From SMWC01 sp964466315 (GTDB lineage Bacteria; Pseudomonadota; Gammaproteobacteria; Steroidobacterales; Rariloculaceae), in assembly GCA_964466315.1 (NCBI GenBank), contig CAYXNS010000003.1, positions 1-64,000 on the forward strand: DNA of 64,000 nucleotides, in the 5' to 3' direction. Below, in pieces: positions 8,263 through 16,903 of the stretch (its first letter is position 1; every line of letters starts with the position of its first letter). The notes beneath the pieces were generated by a model. The model had not been told where the DNA came from. It saw only the letters and a program-made list of their open reading frames with translations, and did no database searches. The position numbers were made by a program, and so were the translations under genes.

Positions 8263-9447
8263 ATGAGCGGCAATAACGGATCAGACACTCCCCGCAGCGG
8301 CCGGCACTTTCTGCAAGTACCCGGACCGACGAATGTTCCCGATCGCGTACTCCGCGCGATGGCGCAACCGACAATCGATCACCGCGGTCCGGAATTCGCG
8401 GCGCTGACACTCGAGATCCTTCCGGGACTGCGGCGCGTCTTCAATACGAGCGACCCGGTCCTGATCTACCCGGGCTCAGCCTCGGGCGGCTGGGAAGCGT
8501 CGATCACGAATACGCTATCCCCGGGCGATAAGATCCTGATGTTCGACAGCGGGTTCTTCGCAGGGAGCTGGCAAACCATCGCCGAGCGTTTCGGGCTTGA
8601 CGTCGAAATCATCCCCTGCGACTGGCGGCAGGGTGTCGATGCCAACACCGTCGAGGACAAACTGAAAGAAGACACGGCGCACGAGATCAAGTCGGTGATG
8701 CTGGTCCACAACGAGACGTCGTCGGGCGTGACGAACCCGGTCCCGGCTGTCCGCGAAGCGATGAACGGCGCTGGTCATCCCGCACTATTAATGGTCGATG
8801 CCGTCTCTTCCATCGGGTCTATCGAGTATCTGCAGGATGACTGGGGCGTCGATGTCACGATCGCCGGCTCGCAGAAGGGCCTGATGCTCCCGCCGGGGTT
8901 GTCGTTCAACGTCATCAGTGAGAAAGCGATCGCCGCCAGTAAGGCGGCGCAGCTTCCGAAGTCGTACTGGAGCTGGGAAGATGCCCTGCCGTCGAACGAC
9001 ACCGGGTTCTTCCCGTATACGCCGGCCAGCAATCTCTTCTTCGGCTTACGCGAAGCGCTATCGATGATGGAGGCTGAAGGCTGGGAGAATATCTATGGGC
9101 GCCACGCGCGGCATGCGGAAGCGACCCGGCGCGCTGTCTCCACCTGGGGCCTGGAAAACTATTGCCGAAACCCTGCGCGCAGCAGCGACACCGTCACGAC
9201 CGTACTCGTACCGGAGGGCGTGAATGCGAATCAGCTACGCAAAGTCATTCTGGAGCGTTACGACATGTCACTCGGCACGGGTCTCGGGAAATTGGCAGAC
9301 CAGGTCTTCCGGATCGGGCACCTCGGCAGTTTCAACGACCTCATGCTGGCCGGTACCTTGGCCGGTATCGAGATGGGCCTCGACGCAGCTGGAATCGCCC
9401 ACTCGACGGGTGGGGTTACCGCGGCATTGGACTACCTCAAGGCCTAG
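8263..9447 (+). CDS. Class V PLP aminotransferase, serine/alanine-glyoxylate type
   Basis: I place the start at ATG 8263 (394 residues); an earlier in-frame ATG at 8197 would add 22 residues that match nothing in the family. The protein has the opening FLQVPGPTNVPDRVL, the DHRGPEF motif, the Asp of MVDAVSSIGS (residues 178-186) and the PLP lysine Lys205 in GSQKGLMLP. These are typical of serine-glyoxylate and alanine-glyoxylate aminotransferases. The next two genes (crotonase, CoA-transferase) follow within 16 and 3 bases, so it heads a short operon. Substrate specificity among Ser, Ala and Asp cannot be settled from sequence. Confidence 0.9.
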   Translation: MSGNNGSDTPRSGRHFLQVPGPTNVPDRVLRAMAQPTIDHRGPEFAALTLEILPGLRRVFNTSDPVLIYPGSASGGWEASITNTLSPGDKILMFDSGFFAGSWQTIAERFGLDVEIIPCDWRQGVDANTVEDKLKEDTAHEIKSVMLVHNETSSGVTNPVPAVREAMNGAGHPALLMVDAVSSIGSIEYLQDDWGVDVTIAGSQKGLMLPPGLSFNVISEKAIAASKAAQLPKSYWSWEDALPSNDTGFFPYTPASNLFFGLREALSMMEAEGWENIYGRHARHAEATRRAVSTWGLENYCRNPARSSDTVTTVLVPEGVNANQLRKVILERYDMSLGTGLGKLADQVFRIGHLGSFNDLMLAGTLAGIEMGLDAAGIAHSTGGVTAALDYLKA

Positions 9448-9463
9448 GCCGGGTGCCTTCGAA

Positions 9464-10243
9464 ATGACTGACCCTGTCTACGTAGAGATCGACGACGCCG
9501 TCGCGACGCTCGTATTGAACCGGCCGGACAAACTCAACGCGCTGGACCTGCCGCATTGGGTCCGTATCGGCGAACTCGTCGTCGAGTTACACGACGATGA
9601 CGCGATACGCTGCGTCGTCATTCGGGGTACCGACGAGCGCGCGTTCTCGGCGGGCGCCGATATCGCCGGATTCGAGAAACACCGCAACACACGCGAGCAG
9701 GTCCGGAAGTATGGCGAGATCATCGAGACAGGCCTGACCGCGATCCGCCGGTGCCGGCATCCGACCATCGCGGCTATACGAGGCGTTTGCGTCGGCGGCG
9801 GACTCGAGCTCTCGAGCGTCTGCGATCTACGCCTCTGCGCCGAGTCGAGCCGCTTCGGCGCGCCGATCAATCGTCTCGGGCTCACGATGTCCTACGCGGA
9901 AGTGAAGACGTTGAAAGATATCGCAGGCACCGCGGGTGTGCTGGAAATCCTGCTGGGCGGCGACGTCTTCGGTGCGAAACGAGCTTACGACCTCGGACTC
10001 GTCAGCCAGGTGACGCCGGACGACGAACTCGTCGATACGGCCTACGCACTGGCGCGGCGAATCGCGGCGCGCGCGCCACTCGTGAATCGCTGGCACAAGA
10101 AATTCATCCGCCGTCTCGCCGACCCAACACCGCTTACGCCCGAGGAGATCGACGAAGGCTTCGCCGCCTACGACACCGAAGACTATCGCATCGGCTACGA
10201 GGCGTTTCTCGCGAAGAGGAGGCCGGGCTTCAAAGGACGCTGA
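9464..10243 (+). CDS. Enoyl-CoA hydratase/isomerase (crotonase) family protein
   Basis: The start is ATG 9464, 16 bases after the aminotransferase stop, giving 259 residues, normal for the crotonase family. The oxyanion-hole pattern is present (AFSAGADIAGF, then GVCVGGGLELSSVCD). Glu115 in GGGLELS matches the first catalytic Glu of hydratases. The second catalytic Glu, expected in the FG-P-x-x-x-G stretch, is replaced (FGAPINRLG), so a plain hydratase reaction is doubtful and another CoA reaction is possible. Placed between an aminotransferase and a CoA-transferase in one operon. Confidence 0.9.
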   Translation: MTDPVYVEIDDAVATLVLNRPDKLNALDLPHWVRIGELVVELHDDDAIRCVVIRGTDERAFSAGADIAGFEKHRNTREQVRKYGEIIETGLTAIRRCRHPTIAAIRGVCVGGGLELSSVCDLRLCAESSRFGAPINRLGLTMSYAEVKTLKDIAGTAGVLEILLGGDVFGAKRAYDLGLVSQVTPDDELVDTAYALARRIAARAPLVNRWHKKFIRRLADPTPLTPEEIDEGFAAYDTEDYRIGYEAFLAKRRPGFKGR

Positions 10244-10246
10244 CCG

Positions 10247-11461
10247 ATGAGCACGACGCTTAGCGGACCATTGGCGGGTCTGACCATTGTCGAACTCGCC
10301 CACATCATGGCAGGCCCCGTTTGTGGCCGGATGCTCGCGGATATGGGCGCGGCCGTCATCAAGGTCGAGCGCGTGCCTGATGGCGACACAGTGCGGGGCT
10401 TTTTGCCCCCCGACATCGACGGCGAGCCGGCCGCGTTCATGATGATGAACCGCAACAAGCGCGGTATCGCCGTTAACCTCAAGGCACCGGAGGGCAAGGA
10501 GATCTTGCGTCGTATGTTGAGCACGGCCGACGTCGTCATCGAGAATTACCGCAAGGGAACCATGGAGCGACTCGGCCTGGGTTACGACGAGCTGCGCCAG
10601 GACAATCCCGGGCTGATCTACTGTGAGATCTCGGGCTTCGGCCGAACCGGACCCTATGCCAAACTCGGCGGTTTCGACCTCGTCGCGCAGGGCATGAGCG
10701 GCCTCATGAGTATCACGGGCGAGGGGCCCGACCGCCCGCCCGTCAAATGCGGCCCGCCCGTAACGGACATCACGGCCGGCATCCTGGCGACGATGGGCGT
10801 GCTCGCCGCTTTCGTCGAACGCCAGAAGACGGGCAAGGGGCAGCGAGTGGATACGTCTTTGTTCGAGGCCGGTATCACCCAGACCTTCTGGCAATCGGCA
10901 ATCGCGCTCGCGACGGGGGAGTCGCCCTCTCCCATGGGTTCCGCCCATCCGTTGAATGCGCCCTATGAAGCATTCCAGACGTCCGACGGCTGGCTGACCT
11001 TAGGCGCCTCGAGCCAGACGACCTGGCTCAGGCTGCCCGAGGTGCTCGGCTGCCCCGACCTCCTCGACGACCCGCGCTTCCGGCGGAACGAAGATCGGAT
11101 GGCGCATCGAGCCGAGCTTGCCGAAGCGCTGGCGGCGGCATTTATTCAACGTACGACAGAGGACTGGCTGGAGCGGCTCGAAGCCGCGGGCGTTCCCGCC
11201 GGACCGGTCTTGAGTGTCGGCGAAATGCTCGAGCATCCGCAGGCAATAGCGCGCGAGATGGTCGTCGAGACCGCCCATCGACGCCTTGGGTCCGTAAAGA
11301 CGATCGGCTTCCCCGTCAAGTTCAGCGATACCCCCGCGTCGATCAAGTACGGCGCTCCCGTGCTCGGGCAGGACACGACGGAAATCCTTTGCGAACTCGG
11401 CTATGCCGACACGGACATCGACCGGCTCGTCGCCGACAACGTCATCATCCGTCCCGAGTAA
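10247..11461 (+). CDS. CaiB/BaiF class III CoA-transferase
   Basis: The 404-residue protein starts with LAGLTIVELAHIMAGP and GRMLADMGAAVIKVE, the hallmark of class III CoA-transferases (formyl-CoA and carnitine CoA-transferases). Asp174 in PVTDITAG is at the position of the catalytic aspartate that forms the acyl anhydride. It begins 3 bases after the crotonase stop. It probably activates the carboxylate that the preceding crotonase acts on. A large palindrome 2 bases after its stop could end the transcript. Confidence 0.93.
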   Translation: MSTTLSGPLAGLTIVELAHIMAGPVCGRMLADMGAAVIKVERVPDGDTVRGFLPPDIDGEPAAFMMMNRNKRGIAVNLKAPEGKEILRRMLSTADVVIENYRKGTMERLGLGYDELRQDNPGLIYCEISGFGRTGPYAKLGGFDLVAQGMSGLMSITGEGPDRPPVKCGPPVTDITAGILATMGVLAAFVERQKTGKGQRVDTSLFEAGITQTFWQSAIALATGESPSPMGSAHPLNAPYEAFQTSDGWLTLGASSQTTWLRLPEVLGCPDLLDDPRFRRNEDRMAHRAELAEALAAAFIQRTTEDWLERLEAAGVPAGPVLSVGEMLEHPQAIAREMVVETAHRRLGSVKTIGFPVKFSDTPASIKYGAPVLGQDTTEILCELGYADTDIDRLVADNVIIRPE

Positions 11462-11463
11462 CC

Positions 11464-11525
11464 GATAATAATTGGGGCCAGATCCCTTTTTCAGGCGAAA
11501 AAGGGATCTGGCCCCAATTATTATC
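11464..11525. repeat. Perfect 29-bp inverted repeat (A-run/GGG...CCC/T-run family)
   Basis: Bases 11464-11492 and 11497-11525 are exact reverse complements with a 4-base AGGC loop. The core contains GGGGCCAGATCCC followed by TTTTT, matched by AAAAAGGGATCTGG. It lies just after the CoA-transferase stop, so it may work as a terminator, but its perfect length and relatives at 13248, 25211, 35925, 51934 and 54504 mark it as a dispersed element. Confidence 0.9.
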
Positions 11526-11624
11526 GTCGCGATTCTGCAGCGTTCCGAGCGGTAATCCGGCGTATAATAATTTGTCGTCATCATTTCGAAACCGACACCG
11601 AAGCGGCCTCGAAGGGGAACTGGG

Positions 11625-12815
11625 ATGAATCTTGGGAAAATTGGGGTTAGCACCCAGGGGATCGCGCTGTCTGTGCTACTCGCGGGCTGTGCGCCTGATT
11701 CGTCTGATGCACCGGGAGATACCGCCGGGGCGGGCGTCACCAACGCCCAAGGGACCGACGTGCCTGCGTATACTGTCGACGCGACCTGGCCGAGACCGCT
11801 GCCCAACGACTGGATCCTCGGACAAGTTGCCGGTATCGCGATCGACAGCGATGACGACGTCTGGATCATTCAGCGGCCGCGTACCCTGACCGCGCACGAG
11901 GCAGGTGCCGTACAGAACCCTCAACACACGGATTGCTGCGTTCCCGCACCATCGATAATCGAGTTCAGCCGGGAAGGCGACGTGCTGCGCGCGTGGGGCG
12001 GACCCGCCTACAACCAGGAGAACGCTGAATGGGACGTACCCGCCGACGGCTGGCCCGAGCAGGAGCACGGGATCTTCGTCGACCACGAAGACAATATCTG
12101 GATCGGCGGCAACGGCGCCAACGATCACGTGGTCCTGAAGTACAACCCGGACGGCGAGCGGCTGTTGCAGATCGGCGAGTGGAACGAGACCCGCGGCAGT
12201 AACGATCCGGATCACCTCGGCCGGCCTGCTGACGTCTACGTCGACGCAAGCACGAATGAAGTCTACGTGGCCGACGGCTACGGCAACCGCCGAGTCGTCA
12301 TCTTCGACGCAACGACGGGTGAGTACAAACGTCACTGGGGCGCCTACGGTAACCCGCCCGACGATGACATCGAACTCGGTGACTACGATGTCGACGCCCC
12401 ACCCCACGAGTCCTTCCGCAGTCCCGTGCATGCGGTACGCATCACAAACGACGGCCTGGTCTATATCGCCGACCGCGCGGGCAACCGTCTGCAGGTCTTC
12501 GACAAGGATGGCAACTTCGTCGAAGAAGGACTATTCGCGGCATGGACCTCTCTCCAGGGCTCCGCCTGGGACATCGAATTCTCGAACGACGCCGAGCAGA
12601 CCTGGGTGTTCGTTGCCGATGGCGCGAACATGAAGATCTGGATCATGCGACGAGCCGGCCTCGAAGTCGTTGGCTCCTTCGGGCATGGGGGTCGGCAGGC
12701 CGGGCAATTCAACTGGGTCCATAACCTCACGGCCGACAGCGACGGCAATTTATATACGGCCGAGGTCAACACGGGTAAGCGAGTCCAGAAATTCAGGCCC
12801 GTAGCCGGAAATTAG
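11625..12815 (+). CDS. NHL-repeat beta-propeller lipoprotein
   Basis: This 396-residue protein has a lipoprotein signal ending LLAG-Cys22, so it is probably anchored to a membrane facing the periplasm. The rest is a propeller made of repeats such as GIAIDSDDDVWIIQRP, GIFVDHEDNIWIGG, DVYVDASTNEVYVADGYGN and VYIADRAGNRLQVFD, the NHL pattern also seen in peptidyl-hydroxyglycine lyases. No catalytic set can be assigned with confidence. It follows the palindrome by about 100 bases and has its own start region (GAAGGGG about 12 bases before the ATG). Confidence 0.85.
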   Translation: MNLGKIGVSTQGIALSVLLAGCAPDSSDAPGDTAGAGVTNAQGTDVPAYTVDATWPRPLPNDWILGQVAGIAIDSDDDVWIIQRPRTLTAHEAGAVQNPQHTDCCVPAPSIIEFSREGDVLRAWGGPAYNQENAEWDVPADGWPEQEHGIFVDHEDNIWIGGNGANDHVVLKYNPDGERLLQIGEWNETRGSNDPDHLGRPADVYVDASTNEVYVADGYGNRRVVIFDATTGEYKRHWGAYGNPPDDDIELGDYDVDAPPHESFRSPVHAVRITNDGLVYIADRAGNRLQVFDKDGNFVEEGLFAAWTSLQGSAWDIEFSNDAEQTWVFVADGANMKIWIMRRAGLEVVGSFGHGGRQAGQFNWVHNLTADSDGNLYTAEVNTGKRVQKFRPVAGN

Positions 12816-12839
12816 CACGGTGCATTTGGGAGATAGAGT

Positions 12840-13224
12840 ATGAAGACGAATTCTTGTCTAGGCCTCATTCTGAGCCTTGGACTGGCCGGTAGTGTTTGGG
12901 CAGCCGATGCCCGTGACTTCCAGATATACGGCAGCACCGATTTCGCCGCGTCTACTGCACCTCGCGCTCGAAGGTCAGATCGAACTCGACGCCGGTAATT
13001 CGGGTCGTGCGCTCGCTCTCATGGAGGAAGCCGCGCAGCTCGAGGCCAGCATGCCGCCGGAGTACGGCCCGGCGCAGCCTGTACAGCCGGCAGCTGAGCT
13101 TCTTACGGACACGTATCTGTCGCTCGGAGCGCATGAACTGGCACGCCAGAACTACGAACTCGCTTTGCAGAACTTCGTCGGCCGCGAGCGGTCATTGTCC
13201 GGTCTGAACACGGCTCAGCACTAA
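12840..13224 (+). pseudogene. Internally deleted exported TPR-like protein
   Basis: ATG 12840 opens a clear signal peptide (MKTNSCLGLILSLGLAGSVWA) with a GGGAG ribosome site. That frame stops at 12996. A second frame from about 12930 to 13224 carries a TPR-like helical C terminus (for example LALEGQIELDAGNSGRA and LSLGAHELARQNYELALQNF). The join looks like loss of the middle of a longer exported TPR protein, with a frameshift at or near the junction. Only the two ends remain. A similar structure is seen at 45981-46225. Confidence 0.7.
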
Positions 13225-13247
13225 CGACGACACGCGCGTGGTCACCA

Positions 13248-13332
13248 GGAAAAAGGGGCCGTGTCCCTTTTTTCCGGAGTAAAGCGGAACCGGACGCGAT
13301 TACACGGAAAAAGGGACACGGCCCCTTTTTCC
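13248..13332. repeat. 27-bp inverted repeat with 30-base spacer (same family)
   Basis: The left arm (13248-13275) and right arm (13306-13332) are reverse complements except for one extra T in the left arm. Both contain GGAAAAAGGGG and the core GGCCGTGTCCC. The spacer is about 30 bases. It lies between the TPR pseudogene and the convergent SDR gene, so it could terminate transcription from both sides. Confidence 0.85.
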
Positions 13333-13347
13333 GGCCCCTTTATTACG

Positions 13348-14127
13348 CTACCAGGCGGTCCAACCGCCGTCGATGAGAAGCGCCGCACCCGTAACCAACG
13401 CCGCGGCCGGCGATGCGAGAAACACGACGGCACCCATGACGTCCTGCGGCTCGCCCACCTCGCCGCGCGGAATCCGCCTGAGCGTATCCTCTCTGAAAGC
13501 CTTGTCTTCGAAGAAGGGTTCCGTCAGTGGTGTTAGAATGAATGTCGGCCCGATCGAGTTGACACGAATCTTCTTCGGTGCGAGTTCCACGGCCATGGCT
13601 TTCGTCATCCCCTCTACAGCATGTTTCGAGGCGCAGTAGACAGTTCGATTCGGCGCGCCGACATGTCCCATCTGCGACGACACGTTGATGATGGCGCCGC
13701 CTCGACCGCCCGCTTCCATACGCCGAGCTGCCGCCTGCGACACCATGAACGTCGCCTTGACGTTGAGCGCCATCGTTCGGTCGAAGTGTTCCTCTGTCAC
13801 CGCCTCCAGAGGCTCGGGGTAGTTCGTGCCCGCGACATTGACGAGAACGTCGACCCGATCGAGCGCGCCGATCGTCGCGGCTATCTGCCCAGTGTCGGTG
13901 ACGTCGCAAATCAGCGTGGACGCCGTGCCGCCTTCGGCCGCTATGCCTTCGGCGACAGCATCGAGTTCGCTCTGCGTGCGGCTGACCAGCACCATGCTCG
14001 CGCCCGCCTCGGCCAACGCGCACGCGCACGCGCGCCCGAGGCCCCGACCTGCACCGCTGACCACGGCCGTGAGGCCGTCCAGGCGCATGGATGGCGTCTT
14101 CAGAACGGCGTCGTCGGGGGAGTTCAT
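13348..14127 (-). CDS. Short-chain dehydrogenase/reductase (FabG-like)
   Basis: I use ATG 14127, giving 259 residues; the open frame runs to 14256 but the extra N-terminal part does not look like protein of this family. The coenzyme motif VVSGAGRGLGRA, the NVAG motif, INVSSQMG (catalytic Ser region) and Y-x-x-x-K in VYCASKHA are present, so it should be an active NAD(P) oxidoreductase. It is divergent from the cyclase-family gene at 14245, with a 117-base shared promoter region. Substrate unknown. Confidence 0.92.
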   Translation of the reverse strand: MNSPDDAVLKTPSMRLDGLTAVVSGAGRGLGRACACALAEAGASMVLVSRTQSELDAVAEGIAAEGGTASTLICDVTDTGQIAATIGALDRVDVLVNVAGTNYPEPLEAVTEEHFDRTMALNVKATFMVSQAAARRMEAGGRGGAIINVSSQMGHVGAPNRTVYCASKHAVEGMTKAMAVELAPKKIRVNSIGPTFILTPLTEPFFEDKAFREDTLRRIPRGEVGEPQDVMGAVVFLASPAAALVTGAALLIDGGWTAW

Positions 14128-14244
14128 CGGCCGCGCCTCAACACACTCGACTGGGCTCGCCGACGGTTGACATCCAATGAGGCATCCACCGTAATGCTGA
14201 CAAACATTAATACAAATCCTAAAGATTGACCGAAGGGAAGCACT

Positions 14245-15213
14245 ATGCCGCGACACTATAGCGAGGGCAAACTCGACATGACCATTCTCCGCGAAACAGC
14301 GGAGAAGTGTAAAAACTGGGGTCGTTGGGGCGCCGACGATGAGGCCGGCACGCTGAATTTCATTACCCCGGAAGACGTCGTCGCCGCGGCCGCGCTCATT
14401 AGAAAAGGCAAAGTATTTTCTCTAGGTCTCAACTTCGATAAGGACGGGCCACAGAAAGCGCTCTGGGGCAACCGCTTCAACCCGATTCACACGATGTTGG
14501 CGACCGGCACGGATGCGGTTGCGGGTAATCAAGACGAAGGTAAGTTTCGCTACGCCGACGACATGGTGTCATTACCGCTACAGTGCGGCACGCAATGGGA
14601 TGCGCTCGGGCATATCTTTTACGATGACAAGATGTGGAACGGTTACGACGCAAAGCTCGTCGATACGAATGGCGCTCAGAAAAACGGCATCGAGAAAGTT
14701 AAAGACCGGATGGCGGGACGCGGCGTACTTCTCGACGTCGCCAAGCACGCCGGCGTCGAGTCACTCGATGAAGGTATGGCAATCACGAACGCCGATCTGG
14801 ACGAGGCCGCGGAGGTTCAGGGCGTAGAAGTTCGCCGCGGAGATTTCGTCATCGTTCGCACGGGCATGCTCGGCCAGCGCCAACATGCCGGGGAATGGGG
14901 AGGGTACGCCGGCGGCGACGCGCCTGGGCTCGCGTTCGAGACGGCCGAGTGGATCTACGAAAAGGAGATCGCCGCGATCTGCTGCGACACCTGGGGTTGT
15001 GAAGTGCGACCGAACGAAACGACGGAGGCGCAACAACCTTGGCATTGGGTCGTGATCCCGATGATCGGTATTACGATGGGCGAAATCTTCGTCGTCGATG
15101 AACTTGCGGAGGATTGCTCGGATGACGGCGTCTACGAGTTCTTCTTCTGCGCGCCGCCGCTACCGGTAACGGGCGGCGTCGGCTCGCCGCTGAACCCGGT
15201 CGCTATCAAATAA
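14245..15213 (+). CDS. Cyclase / kynurenine-formamidase-like family protein
   Basis: The 322-residue protein matches the putative cyclase family of metal-dependent hydrolases: GTLNFITPEDVV near the N terminus, and the GTQWDALGH motif, where the family usually has T-H-x-D-x-x-x-H metal ligands. RGDFVIVRTGM and CCDTWGCEVRP follow. In this subfamily Gln-Trp replaces the usual His-x, so metal binding may differ. An AGGGAAG ribosome site precedes ATG 14245. It is divergent from the SDR gene, a pairing that suggests a shared degradation pathway. Confidence 0.85.
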   Translation: MPRHYSEGKLDMTILRETAEKCKNWGRWGADDEAGTLNFITPEDVVAAAALIRKGKVFSLGLNFDKDGPQKALWGNRFNPIHTMLATGTDAVAGNQDEGKFRYADDMVSLPLQCGTQWDALGHIFYDDKMWNGYDAKLVDTNGAQKNGIEKVKDRMAGRGVLLDVAKHAGVESLDEGMAITNADLDEAAEVQGVEVRRGDFVIVRTGMLGQRQHAGEWGGYAGGDAPGLAFETAEWIYEKEIAAICCDTWGCEVRPNETTEAQQPWHWVVIPMIGITMGEIFVVDELAEDCSDDGVYEFFFCAPPLPVTGGVGSPLNPVAIK

Positions 15214-15230
15214 CCCCTACCAAGAGCGCG

Positions 15231-15998
15231 TTATCTCGCGGCCCACTCCACCGCCGCAACCTCGTCGATGATGTCGAACCACGTGTCGTACGACTCGGCC
15301 AGCGCGCCGCGAGTCAGGTACCTGCCGTCAACGACAACGCTGGGAGTCTCGGAAACACGATAGCGGGCGATGAGATCCTTCGCCCGCTGAAGCTTCGTAT
15401 GTACGGCGAACGAATTGAACGAGTTCGAAAATGTCTCTTCATCTACATCGAGTCGAGCAAAGAAGTCGATGAGTTTGTCTTCGGTATCGAGATAGTTGCC
15501 ATTCACATGAAACTCACGGAAGAACGGCGTGTGCATTTCCTTCAGCTTACCTAGAACTTCAGCCGTGTAATACGCCCGCGCGTGCAACTCGGCAACGGCA
15601 TTCCATGCTGCGGGAATACGCACGAAATTGACGTAACCAGCTCTGCCCCGACTCCAATTCTCTATGTACGGGTCGAAAGAGAAACAGGCCGGGCAACTGT
15701 ACATGAACACTTCGGCTACTTCGACCCTGTCGCCGTCCGTGCTCGTAGGCTGCCGTGAGGTCAAGAGAACATAGTGCGTACCTTCGCTAAAGCGGCGCTC
15801 GCCGACCGGTTCGCTCCTGTCTGGGGGCGCAACGGACGGCGAAGATTGAGCTAGCCGAATCGGTTCGCCCCCGGTCTCTTGTGCGGCGGGGGCGGAAGCT
15901 TCGAGCTGAGACACGCTTGGCGGGGCCGAAGGCGCATCGCTTTCACTGCAAGCGATGAGAACAAATGCTATCGAAAGAAAGGCGATTCTGGATATCAC
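15231..15998 (-). CDS. DsbA-like thiol:disulfide interchange lipoprotein
   Basis: I choose GTG 15998 because GGAGGTGA lies just before it and because it starts directly on a signal sequence; the longer frame from 16031 adds 11 unlikely residues. The 255-residue protein has a lipobox ending at Cys17 (VLIAC), a disordered P/A/S-rich linker, then a thioredoxin fold with the redox motif Cys102-Pro-Ala-Cys105 (YSCPAC). DsbA proteins usually carry CPHC, so the CPAC dipeptide may tune the redox potential. It probably oxidises periplasmic thiols and could be a partner for the exported cysteine-rich proteins here. Confidence 0.9.
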   Translation of the reverse strand: MISRIAFLSIAFVLIACSESDAPSAPPSVSQLEASAPAAQETGGEPIRLAQSSPSVAPPDRSEPVGERRFSEGTHYVLLTSRQPTSTDGDRVEVAEVFMYSCPACFSFDPYIENWSRGRAGYVNFVRIPAAWNAVAELHARAYYTAEVLGKLKEMHTPFFREFHVNGNYLDTEDKLIDFFARLDVDEETFSNSFNSFAVHTKLQRAKDLIARYRVSETPSVVVDGRYLTRGALAESYDTWFDIIDEVAAVEWAAR

Positions 15999-16167
15999 GG
16001 TCACCTCCAAAGCGGTCGATGAGATTCTCAATAACCGTCGTCAAAACGTGACGGCGAACACTAGATGCTTTCGGGCGTTCAGCCTCCCCACTGCGCGGCC
16101 ACGATAATTTCCTCAAGCAAGCCCTGGAAACCCGATTCCCGAGAGCGTAGCGGGCCCGAGGGAAGAA

Positions 16168-16797
16168 TCAGGCACTGCAGAACGGCCCGATCTGATACCA
16201 GCGCCGACATCGAAAACGATCCTCGCACTGGCGAAGCTGAGCGCCATATTCCCTTGCTTGCCAGTCCACGCGATCGGCGAGACCCACTACCTCCGGTTTG
16301 CTGTTGTAGCTGCCGCGAGCGTATCCCCCGCGGCCTTCATGGTAGGCGAGATACATGCGCTTGGGATCCCATTTAGAAATGCCGAGGGCCTCACTGCTCT
16401 TGTGGTTGTACCAGCCGATGAAATCCAGAGCGTCCTCCATGTCCGAGCGGCTCTTGAACAGGCCACCGTTCTCGTCCTGGTACTCATCCCAAGCCTCGTC
16501 CTGAGCCTGGGCATATCCCTCCGCCGATGATGCGCGTCCCAGGGGAATGAACAGGAACCAGTTCCAAGGCGGCTTCGCGTTCTCGAGGAAAGCCGACTCG
16601 TGCTTTACGAAGGACATCAGAATGTGCGGGGGCGTGCCCCACTTCTCCTCGGATTCCTTGGCTGCGTCATACCATTCGGGATATTGGTCGAATATCGCGC
16701 ACAGATTTTCCTGAGACTGCGGCGGCGCGGACATGCAACCCGCGAGCGTCACGACGGCTAATAGTGCTGAAACGGGGATCGCTTTGACCAAAATCAT
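16168..16797 (-). CDS. Lytic-transglycosylase-like lipoprotein
   Basis: A 209-residue protein with lipobox TLAG-Cys21. The mature part has the SLT-like pattern ILMSFVKHESAF, with Glu in the usual catalytic position, and later YLAYHEGRGGYARGSY, as in family 1-type transglycosylase domains. This supports peptidoglycan cleavage at the cell envelope. It stands alone, with gaps on both sides. Activity is inferred, not shown. Confidence 0.75.
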   Translation of the reverse strand: MILVKAIPVSALLAVVTLAGCMSAPPQSQENLCAIFDQYPEWYDAAKESEEKWGTPPHILMSFVKHESAFLENAKPPWNWFLFIPLGRASSAEGYAQAQDEAWDEYQDENGGLFKSRSDMEDALDFIGWYNHKSSEALGISKWDPKRMYLAYHEGRGGYARGSYNSKPEVVGLADRVDWQAREYGAQLRQCEDRFRCRRWYQIGPFCSA

Positions 16798-16903
16798 ATG
16801 TGCCGATGATGTTAGCGCAAGCTGAAAGCTATTAATGAACTACGGTCATCAACATATCCAAGGTAGCCACCATTCGCAATCCACCCAGGAATCTCGGTTC
16901 ATC

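Noticed and set aside
9827..10948. Long minus-strand ORF (373 codons) antisense to the crotonase and CoA-transferase genes
   Set aside because: Composition is that of a reverse-frame shadow of GC-rich genes; no motif, and both sense genes are clear.
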